Shown in pieces: positions 54,894-61,695 of a stretch of DNA of 64,000 nucleotides. Position 1 is the first letter of the stretch. Each line of letters begins with the position of its first letter. The stretch is from NCBI GenBank assembly GCA_016200545.1, contig JACQEO010000026.1:1-64000 (forward strand). Direction: 5' to 3'. Made by a program: the position numbers and the translations under genes. The notes below the pieces were generated by a model. That model made no database searches, was not told where the DNA came from, and was given only the letters and a program-made list of their open reading frames with translations. The DNA is from Deltaproteobacteria bacterium (lineage in GTDB: Bacteria; Desulfobacterota; Binatia; UTPRO1).

Positions 54894-56182
54894 GCGTCGT
54901 CACGATCACGCCGGCGGTGCACGGCCTGCGCGGCACCTTCACGGTTCCGGGCGACAAGTCGATCGCGCATCGCGCGCTCCTCCTCGGTGCGATCGCGCGC
55001 GGTCCGACCGTCGTCCATGGCTTCGCCTCCGGCGCCGACAACCGCGCGACGCTCGCCGCGTGCGAGTCGCTGGGCGTCGCCGTCACGGCACGCGACGGCG
55101 CGTTGCACATCGACGGCCGCGGCTGGGACGGTCTGCGCGCGCCGGCAACGACCCTCGACTGCCGGAACTCGGGAACGACCATGCGGCTTCTCGCGGGGAT
55201 GCTCGCCGGCCGGCCGTTCGTGAGCCGGCTCGATGGCGACGCGTCGCTGCGGCGCCGGCCGATGCGCCGTGTCCTCGAGCCCCTGGCGCGCATGGGCGCG
55301 TCGATCATCGCCGAGGGCGCCGACGGCCGCGCGCCGTTGCGCGTCGAGGGACGGCCGCTGCGGGGCGCGACGCACGTCCTTCCGATCGCGAGCGCGCAGG
55401 TCAAGTCCGCCCTCCTGCTCGCGGGTCTGCAGGCGTCGGGCACGACTACGGTTGAGGAGCCGGCGTCCTCGCGCGATCACACCGAGCGCATGCTCGCCGA
55501 GTTCGGCACCCGTCTTACGCGCGGGCCGCGCGCGGTCACGCTCGCAGGTCCGCAGGAGCTCCGCGGCGCGAACGTGCGTCTCCCCGGCGACTTTTCGTCG
55601 GCGGCGTTTCTGATCGTCGCGGCGCTCCTCGTGCCGGGTTCGGAGCTGCGCCTGACCGACGTCGGCGTCAACCCGACGCGCACCGGCTTGCTCGACGTAC
55701 TCGCCGCGATGGGCGCGAGCGTCCTCGTCGAGCCGGAGGTCGGTAACGGCACCGAGCCGCGTGCGACCCTGATCGTGCGCAGCGTGCCGCTGCGCGCGGC
55801 GCGCATCGGCGGCGAGCTCTTGCTACGCGCGATCGACGAGTTTCCGATCCTCTGCGTCGCGGCGGCATGTGCCGCGGGTCGCAGCGAGCTGCGCGACGCC
55901 GCCGAGCTGCGCGCCAAGGAGAGCGATCGCATTGCGGTCATGGCGGAGACGCTCGCCCGTCTGGGTGCCCACGTCGAGGAGCTGCCCGACGGCCTCACCA
56001 TCGAGGGACCGACGCGTTTCGCTGGCGGTCTGGTCGATTCGCACGGCGACCATCGTATCGCCATGGCCGCCGCCATCGCCGCCCTCGTCGCCACCGCCCC
56101 GGTGACGATCAGCGACGCCGACTGCGCCGACGTCTCCTTCCCCGGTTTCTACGATCTCCTCGCGAAGGCTGGCGGCCAATGA
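54890..56182 (+). CDS. aroA: EPSP synthase (3-phosphoshikimate 1-carboxyvinyltransferase)
   Basis: A 430-residue shikimate-pathway enzyme. It shows FTVPGDKSIAHRALLLGAIA, LDCRNSGTTMRLLAGML, DGDASLRRRPMRRVLEPL, PIASAQVKSALLLAGLQA, and the C-terminal ELRAKESDRIAVMAETL and DSHGDHRIAMAAA. All active-site residues appear present. The NSGTTMR form is more like class II than class I EPSP synthases. It overlaps tyrA upstream, and its stop overlaps the cmk start used here. Confidence 0.95.
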   Translation: MSVVTITPAVHGLRGTFTVPGDKSIAHRALLLGAIARGPTVVHGFASGADNRATLAACESLGVAVTARDGALHIDGRGWDGLRAPATTLDCRNSGTTMRLLAGMLAGRPFVSRLDGDASLRRRPMRRVLEPLARMGASIIAEGADGRAPLRVEGRPLRGATHVLPIASAQVKSALLLAGLQASGTTTVEEPASSRDHTERMLAEFGTRLTRGPRAVTLAGPQELRGANVRLPGDFSSAAFLIVAALLVPGSELRLTDVGVNPTRTGLLDVLAAMGASVLVEPEVGNGTEPRATLIVRSVPLRAARIGGELLLRAIDEFPILCVAAACAAGRSELRDAAELRAKESDRIAVMAETLARLGAHVEELPDGLTIEGPTRFAGGLVDSHGDHRIAMAAAIAALVATAPVTISDADCADVSFPGFYDLLAKAGGQ

Positions 56183-56925
56183 GGAAGAGGCGTAGGGAGG
56201 GAGCGCCCCGGATTCAGTCCGGGGCGCGACGCCCATCGCGAGGCGCAGCCGAACGGGGGCGAAATCCAATAGTCGCCATCGACGGCCCGGCGGGCGCGGG
56301 CAAAAGTACCGCCGCGCGACGGCTCGCCGCCGCTCTCGGCTGCACGTACGTCGACAGCGGGGCTATGTATCGCGCCGTCGGCCTCGCCGCGCGGCGGCAC
56401 GGGGTCGATCTCGACGACGCCGACGGGGTTGCAGCGCTCGTCGACGGCGTGACCCTCGTCGCAGATGCGGGCGGCACGCGCGTCCTCCTCGACGGCGACG
56501 ACGTGACCCACGAGCTGCGCGCGCCCGATGCCGGCGCGTGGGCGTCGCGGGTCGCGACGCACGCGCTGGTACGCACGCGGCTCCTCGATCGGCAGCGGGC
56601 GCTCGCCGCTGAGGGCGGGATCGTCATGGACGGTCGAGACATCGGCACGGTGGTCTTTCCCGACGCCGATTGCAAGTTCTTTCTGACCGCGAGCACCGAC
56701 GAGCGCGCGCGCCGGCGTCAGGCTGAGGACGCCGGAAGCGGCGCCGAGAGCGACCTCGCGGCGACGCGCGCCGAGATCGAGGCACGCGATGGTCGCGATC
56801 GCGAACGGTCGATTGCACCGCTTCGCGCCGCCGCCGACGCGATCGTCATCGACAGCAGCGCGCTCACGGTCGACGCCGTCGTCGCGCGCATGTTGGAGAG
56901 TGTTCGCGCACGCGCAAGGCCTTGA
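56179..56925 (+). CDS. cmk: cytidylate kinase with repeat-encoded N-terminal extension
   Basis: A 248-residue CMP kinase. The P-loop is VAIDGPAGAGKSTAARRLAA, followed by CTYVDSGAMYRAVGLAARR and IVMDGRDIGTVVFPDADCKFFL. The only in-frame start near the aroA stop is ATG 56179 (overlap ATGA). This start gives an extension of about 31 residues before VAIDGPAG, made by the palindromic element at 56203-56266 and very rich in Arg (REGAPRIQSGARRPSRGAAE). CMP kinases normally begin 2-8 residues before this strand. Either the extension is translated, or a weak internal start is used; ATA/GTC near 56269 are not normal starts. Confidence 0.9.
   Translation: MRKRRREGAPRIQSGARRPSRGAAERGRNPIVAIDGPAGAGKSTAARRLAAALGCTYVDSGAMYRAVGLAARRHGVDLDDADGVAALVDGVTLVADAGGTRVLLDGDDVTHELRAPDAGAWASRVATHALVRTRLLDRQRALAAEGGIVMDGRDIGTVVFPDADCKFFLTASTDERARRRQAEDAGSGAESDLAATRAEIEARDGRDRERSIAPLRAAADAIVIDSSALTVDAVVARMLESVRARARP
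56203..56266 (+). repeat. palindromic element copy D, in the cmk start region
   Basis: Arms GCGCCCCGGA (56203-56212) and TCCGGGGCGC (56218-56227) pair perfectly over 10 bp around TTCAG. The right half GACGCCCATCGCGAG...GAACGGGGGCGAAATC ends at 56266. Within cmk it is read in a third frame relative to copies A/B1 and B2, without stops. Confidence 0.85.
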
Positions 56926-56953
56926 ACTTCCAGGAAGAGGGCGGTAAGGAGGG

Positions 56954-58756
56954 ATGCTTGCGTTGCGGGGGGCGGAGATCTTGATCCCAGGGGGTGTGCA
57001 GTTGACCAGCGAAGACAACCACGACCAGCGTGCGAGCAGCGCCGGAGGTGACGACTTCGGCAGCATGTTCGAGCAGAGCATGCGCGCGGTCAAACCTGGG
57101 GAGGTGATTGTCGGCCGCGTCGTCCATGTCGGCCGTGATCACGTCACCGTCGACATCGGTTACAAGTCTGAAGGGCAGATCGGCATCCACGAGTTTCGCG
57201 CCCGCGACGGCTCGATCGACGTCAAAGAAGGCGACGACATCGACGTCTACTTCGAGAGTTCCGAGTCCGAGGACGGTGGCATCGTGCTGTCGCGGCAAAA
57301 GGCGGAGCAGTTTCGCGTCTGGCGCGACATCGAGAAGGCGTATGAGAAAGAAGGCGCGGTCGAGGGCACGATCGTCGGCAAGGTGAAGGGCGGCTTGAAG
57401 GTCGACATCGGCGTTCCCGCCTTCCTTCCCGGTTCACACGCCGACCTCCGCCCGGCGCGCAACCTCGATCGCTTCATCGGGCAGCGCGCGCGCTTCGCGA
57501 TTCTCAAATTCAATCGCTCGCGCGGCAACGTCGTCGTCTCGCGCCGCGTCGTCATGGAGCGTGAGCGCGAGTCGCTGAAGGGCGAGACGCTCAAGGTGCT
57601 CGAGGAGGGCGTCATCCTCGAGGGTACGGTCAAGAACATCACCGACTACGGCGCCTTCGTCGACCTCGGCGGCATCGACGGCCTCCTGCACATCACCGAC
57701 ATGTCGTGGGGGCGCATCGGGCATCCGTCCGAGGTCGTGAACGTCGGCGACAAGGTGCGCGTCGTCGTCCTCAAATACGATCCGGAGCGCGAGCGCGTGT
57801 CGCTCGGCATGAAGCAGATCCTGCCCGACCCCTGGTCGACGGTCGCCGAACGCTTCCATGTCAGCATGAAGGTCCACGGCAAGGTCGTGAGCCTCACCGA
57901 CTACGGCGCCTTCGTCGAGCTCGAGAAAGGCGTCGAGGGATTGATCCACGTCTCCGAAATGTCGTGGACGCGCCGCGTGAGCCATCCCTCCAAGCTGCTG
58001 CAGCCGCAGAGCGAGGTCGAGGTCGTGATCCTCGACGTCGACCCCGCCAACCGCCGCATTTCGCTCGGCCTCAAGCAGACTGAGCCGAACCCCTGGGAGA
58101 TGGTGCGCATCAATCATCCCGTCGGCAGCCACATCACCGGCAAGGTGAAGAGCATCACCGACTTCGGCGTCTTCGTCGGCGTCGACGAGGGGATCGACGG
58201 CCTGGTCCACATCTCCGACCTGCACTGGACGAAGAAGGTGAAGCACCCCTCGGAGCTCTACAAAAAGGGCGACGATGTCGAGGCGGTGGTGCTCGCGATC
58301 GACGTCGAGAACGAGCGCATCTCACTCGGCGTCAAGCAGCTCGTCGAAGATCCATGGAACAACGTGCCGGCGCGCCATGCGATCGGCTCGCGCATTCATG
58401 GCACGGTCAGCAGCGTCACCGACTTCGGCGTCTTCGTGGAGATAGAGGAAGGTCTCGAGGGCCTCATTCACGTGAGCCAGCTCTCGACCGAGCGCGTCGA
58501 CAAGCCGGCGCAGCTCTTCCACGTCGGTGAGGTCGTCGAGGCCGAGGTGACGCACGTCGACGCCCGCGAGCGTCGTATCGGGCTCAGCATCAAGGCGCTC
58601 CGCCGTAGCGAGGAGCGCGACGAAGTCGACAGCTACCTTCGCCGCGAGCGCGAAGGCTCGAAGTTTTCGTTCGAGGACATCCTGAGCGAAGAGCTGCGCC
58701 TCGATCGCGACGAGGGCGATCAGCCCGCCAAGGCGAAGAGCGACAGCGACAAGTAG
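56954..58756 (+). CDS. rpsA: 30S ribosomal protein S1
   Basis: A 600-residue S1 protein with six S1 RNA-binding domains, visible as repeated ITDYGAFVDLGGIDGLLHI, LTDYGAFVELEKGVEGLIHV and VTDFGVFVEIEEGLEGLIHV segments. It binds mRNA on the 30S subunit and helps initiation, including on leader-poor mRNAs. The start is uncertain: ATG 56954 lies immediately after AAGGAGGG (too close for ideal use), TTG 56963 is better spaced from it, and TTG 57002 has its own AGGGGG and begins the conserved part. The ispH gene often found between cmk and rpsA is absent. Confidence 0.94.
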   Translation: MLALRGAEILIPGGVQLTSEDNHDQRASSAGGDDFGSMFEQSMRAVKPGEVIVGRVVHVGRDHVTVDIGYKSEGQIGIHEFRARDGSIDVKEGDDIDVYFESSESEDGGIVLSRQKAEQFRVWRDIEKAYEKEGAVEGTIVGKVKGGLKVDIGVPAFLPGSHADLRPARNLDRFIGQRARFAILKFNRSRGNVVVSRRVVMERERESLKGETLKVLEEGVILEGTVKNITDYGAFVDLGGIDGLLHITDMSWGRIGHPSEVVNVGDKVRVVVLKYDPERERVSLGMKQILPDPWSTVAERFHVSMKVHGKVVSLTDYGAFVELEKGVEGLIHVSEMSWTRRVSHPSKLLQPQSEVEVVILDVDPANRRISLGLKQTEPNPWEMVRINHPVGSHITGKVKSITDFGVFVGVDEGIDGLVHISDLHWTKKVKHPSELYKKGDDVEAVVLAIDVENERISLGVKQLVEDPWNNVPARHAIGSRIHGTVSSVTDFGVFVEIEEGLEGLIHVSQLSTERVDKPAQLFHVGEVVEAEVTHVDARERRIGLSIKALRRSEERDEVDSYLRREREGSKFSFEDILSEELRLDRDEGDQPAKAKSDSDK

Positions 58757-58771
58757 CGAGGCCGAAGCGGT

Positions 58772-59671
58772 ATGGCGGCACGGCACCCCATCGCGCGCGG
58801 CATCGCCGTCCTGTGCACCGTCGTGGTGCTGGTCTTCCTGGCGGCCTTCGTGCTGACGTATGGGACCGAGGGGCGCCTCTCGTCGGCGCTGGCGATCGGC
58901 GGACGCGTCGGCGTCGTCGAGGTAACCGGCGTCATCGCCACGAGCGACGATGTCGTCGAGGCGTTACGTAGCTTCGAGCATGCACCGTCGGTGAAGGCGG
59001 TCGTCGTTCGCGTCGACTCGCCGGGCGGCGGCGTCGCGGCGTCGCAGGAGATCTATCACGCGATCCGCGAGCTGCGCGCCAAGAAGCCGGTCGTCGCCTC
59101 GCTCGGCGGCGTCGCCGCCTCGGGCGGCTACTACGTCGCGAGCGCCTGCGATGCGATCGTCGCCAATCCGGGCTCGCTGACCGGCTCGATCGGCGTGATC
59201 ATGGAGATGGGCAACGTCCAGGAGCTGCTGCAGAAGATCGGCGTGCAGGCTGAAGTGTTGAAAGCCGGTACGTACAAGGACATGGGCTCGCCGGTACGTC
59301 CGCTGACGGACGACGAGCGCGCCATCTTCCAGCACATGATCGACAGCGTCCACACGCAGTTCATCACCGCCGTCGCCGACGGCCGGAAGATGGACGAGGC
59401 AAAGGTGCGCGCGCTCGCCGACGGACGCATCTACTCCGGCGAACAAGCGCACGAGCTCGGACTCGTCGACAGCCTCGGCGGGTTTCAAGACGCGATCGCG
59501 ACAGCCGCCGAACGCGGCGGCATCGTCGGCGAGCCGAATGTCAGCCACGCCTCGCTCGGACACGAGCCGTGGTGGTGGCGACTCCTCTTCAGCTTCGCTC
59601 CGGCCGGGCTGTTCCCGATTCGCCCGGCGCTCGGATTACAGCTCCTCTACGGCGGACCGTTCCCGCGCTGA
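58772..59671 (+). CDS. sppA: signal peptide peptidase SppA (short form)
   Basis: A 299-residue S49 peptidase. An N-terminal membrane anchor (IAVLCTVVVLVFLAAFVLT) is followed by one catalytic domain with VVVRVDSPGGGVAASQEIYH, the Ser nucleophile in GGVAASGGYYVASA and the Lys base in LKAGTYKDMGSPVRPL (Ser/Lys dyad). GRIYSGEQAHELGLVDSLGG closes the domain. Cleaves remnant signal peptides in the membrane. It is 15 bp after rpsA and 17 bp before ihfB, a conserved order. Confidence 0.94.
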   Translation: MAARHPIARGIAVLCTVVVLVFLAAFVLTYGTEGRLSSALAIGGRVGVVEVTGVIATSDDVVEALRSFEHAPSVKAVVVRVDSPGGGVAASQEIYHAIRELRAKKPVVASLGGVAASGGYYVASACDAIVANPGSLTGSIGVIMEMGNVQELLQKIGVQAEVLKAGTYKDMGSPVRPLTDDERAIFQHMIDSVHTQFITAVADGRKMDEAKVRALADGRIYSGEQAHELGLVDSLGGFQDAIATAAERGGIVGEPNVSHASLGHEPWWWRLLFSFAPAGLFPIRPALGLQLLYGGPFPR

Positions 59672-59688
59672 GCGCGCAAGGAGGCACC

Positions 59689-60054
59689 ATGGCCACCACA
59701 CCAGAGGGTACCAATGGATCGATGACCAAGCGTGATCTGATCGACGAAGTGGTGAAGATCTACCCGCGGTTTTCGGGCCGCGACGCCGAGGTCATGGTGA
59801 ACGCGGTCTTCGACAGCATGACCGAGGCGCTCGCGCGCGGCGAGCGCATCGAGATCCGCGGCTTCGGAAGCTTCGTCGTAAAGCATCGGCAGGCGCGGGA
59901 GGGGCGGAATCCCAAAACCGGCGCGTTGGTGCCGGTCGCCGCCAAGCGCGTGCCCTTTTTCAAGGTCGGCAAGGAGCTCAAGCTGCGCGTCGACGGCAAG
60001 CAACCGACCACGCCGCAGTCGTCGTCGAGCGAGGCTCCAGGAGCCGGCGGCTGA
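59689..60054 (+). CDS. ihfB: integration host factor beta subunit / HU-family protein
   Basis: A 121-residue DNA-bending protein. After an 11-residue leader, MTKRDLIDEVVKIYPRFSGR begins the HU/IHF fold; ERIEIRGFGSFVVKHR and EGRNPKTGALVPVAAKRVPF form the beta arm with the DNA-intercalating Pro in RNPKTG. The C-terminal 20 residues are Ser/Gln/Pro-rich. ATG 59689 has a perfect AAGGAGG at good spacing, so the earlier in-frame start inside sppA is rejected. IHF-beta is favoured by the rpsA-sppA context. Confidence 0.93.
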   Translation: MATTPEGTNGSMTKRDLIDEVVKIYPRFSGRDAEVMVNAVFDSMTEALARGERIEIRGFGSFVVKHRQAREGRNPKTGALVPVAAKRVPFFKVGKELKLRVDGKQPTTPQSSSSEAPGAGG

Positions 60055-60081
60055 GCTCGCTGGCGCGCTGCATGCTCTCTC

Positions 60082-60118
60082 GACGCCCATCGCGAGCGAA
60101 GCGAGCGGGGGCGAAATC
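60082..60118 (+). repeat. palindromic element copy E, half copy before the HIT gene
   Basis: The right half (GACGCCCATCGCGAGCGAA then GCGAGCGGGGGCGAAATC) is intact, but the first hairpin is missing. It ends 3 nt before the ATG of the HIT gene, so its GGGGGCGA lies at the place of a ribosome binding site. It can fold as CGCGAGC-gaa-GCGAGCG, with two facing GA steps. Confidence 0.75.
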
Positions 60119-60121
60119 GAA

Positions 60122-60598
60122 ATGAAGACGCTGTGGGCGCCGTGGCGGATGGCGTATCTCACGGAGCCCCCGAGCACAGGGTGCTTCTTCTGCGCCGGGT
60201 TCACGAGTACCGACGAGCGCACGCATCTGGTGCTCGCCCGCGACGCGGACACGATCGTGATGCTCAACAAGTACCCGTACGGCTCCGGGCATCTCCTGGT
60301 CGCGCCGCGGCCGCACGTCGGCCGCCTGGAGGACTTGCCGGACGCCACGTACGCCGCGCTGCTGCAGGCCGTGCGGCGTGCCGTCATCGCGCTGCGTGGG
60401 GCGTTCGCCCCCGAGGGCATGAACATCGGCATGAACGTCGGCCGCGCCGCCGGCGCCGGCGTCGTGGACCACTGCCACTGGCACCTCTTGCCGCGCTGGA
60501 ACGGCGACACCAACTTCATGCCGCTGATCGGCGAGGTGAAAGTGATGTCGGAGCATCTCGACGCGACGTACGATCGGCTGCGCCCGCGCTTCGGCTGA
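60122..60598 (+). CDS. HIT-family nucleotide hydrolase/phosphorylase (Ap4A-type)
   Basis: A 158-residue HIT protein. An N-terminal WAPWRMAYLTEPPSTGCFFC carries a CxxC-type half of a zinc site, VMLNKYPYGSGHLLVAPRPHVG is the family core, and VDHCHWHLLPRW gives the HxHxHxx active site with the catalytic His. This subgroup resembles bacterial Ap4A phosphorylase/HIT proteins that follow ihfB in deltaproteobacteria. A half repeat sits just upstream. It converges with the glycosyltransferase gene, 7 bp away. Confidence 0.92.
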   Translation: MKTLWAPWRMAYLTEPPSTGCFFCAGFTSTDERTHLVLARDADTIVMLNKYPYGSGHLLVAPRPHVGRLEDLPDATYAALLQAVRRAVIALRGAFAPEGMNIGMNVGRAAGAGVVDHCHWHLLPRWNGDTNFMPLIGEVKVMSEHLDATYDRLRPRFG

Positions 60599-60605
60599 CG
60601 GCGAC

Positions 60606-61608
60606 TCAGGCGGCGCAGACGAAGTCGCGCAGCTCGTGGAGGCCGAGCGCTGCCATCGACGCTCGCACCTCGGCGCGCGCGGTGGCGCCGGCGACCGAGA
60701 CGATGACGGGGCGCTGCGCGACGTCGGCGAGCGCTGCGGGCGGGATCACCGGCGCGCCGTGGATGACGTTGCCGAGGCGTCGCGGATGCACCTCGACGAC
60801 GTGGGACGGCTGCTTGCCGTGTGCGAGGACGGCGCGGCGCAGGGCTCGCGCGGTGTCACCGTAGCCCCAGAGGACAGCGGTCGGTTGTCGCGAGGACGCC
60901 GGCGGCGAGAAACGCCGCCTTGCGGGCGGTAAAGCGGTCGAGGTCGTAACGGGGATCGCGACGCGAGAGCCGTCCCGGATCGTCGTGCCACAGGAGGAGA
61001 CGGCGCGCCACGCTCGCCAGGGCGGCGCCGGTCGCGAGCAGACGCAGCAGCAGGTCGTAGTCCTCGGGCCAGCCGCGGTCGCGGTAGCCGAGCGCGGTCA
61101 GGATGGCACGGCGGATCATCAGGGCGGGGTGCGCGATCGGGCACTCGACATAGGCCTCGGCGCGCATGGCATCGGGGGTCCCGATCGCGTTCAACCAACG
61201 CTCGTAGGCGCGGCGGCCGTCGCGCAAGGCGGCACGCGGGAAAAGGCGGACCTGGCAGCCGACGGCGGCGGTCTCGGGACGCGTGTCGAGGAGACGCCAC
61301 TGCGCGCGCAGGCGGTCGCGGTGCATGAGGTCGTCGGCGTCCATGCGTGCGACGAGGTCCCCCTGACAGCGTGCGAGGCCGACCTCGAGCGCGGCGACGA
61401 TTCCGCCGTGCGGTGCCGCGACGACGACGAGGCGGGGCTCGCGGCGCGCAAACGCGCGCGCCCGCCCGAGTGTGTCGTCCGCGGAGCCGTCGTCGACGAA
61501 GACGCACTCCCAGTCGCGCTCGCTCTGGCGCGTGACGCTCCGCAGGCAGGCGTCGAGCGTTGCCGCTGCGTTGTAGGCCGGGAGCAGAATCGAGATGGCT
61601 GGGGGCAT
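60606..61608 (-). pseudogene. GT2 glycosyltransferase with C-terminal Rossmann-like domain, frameshifted
   Basis: From ATG 61608 the frame encodes a GT2 domain (ISILLPAYNAAATLDACLRS, VFVDDGSADDTLG, DxD in ARMDADDLMHRDRL, GWPEDYDLLLRLLATG). It stops at 60856. The protein continues in another frame from about 60875 with AVLWGYGDTARALRRAVLAHG, VVEVHPRRLGNVIHGAPVIPP and VIVSVAGATARAEVRASM, ending at 60606. This is a coherent second domain with a glycine-rich nucleotide loop. A single extra base (or two missing) near 60875-60885 would explain it. It may be a sequencing error or recent inactivation. The repaired length is about 333 residues. Confidence 0.8.
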
Positions 61609-61630
61609 GTGGCGCAGGCGCAGACGCTCG

Positions 61631-61658
61631 TTTACTCGGCGCAAAGCGCGCGCATATA
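61631..61658 (+). promoter_or_regulatory. sigma70-like promoter of the MoxR-VWA operon
   Basis: TTTACT (61631-61636) and a consensus TATAAT (61653-61658) are spaced by 16 bp. Transcription would start near 61665, giving a leader of about 30 nt with AAGGGGGAGG before the ATG at 61696. The promoter lies in the gap between the divergent glycosyltransferase and MoxR genes. Confidence 0.6.
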
Positions 61659-61695
61659 ATGCCGCGGACTCGTCGCCAAGGGGGAGGTCGTAACG

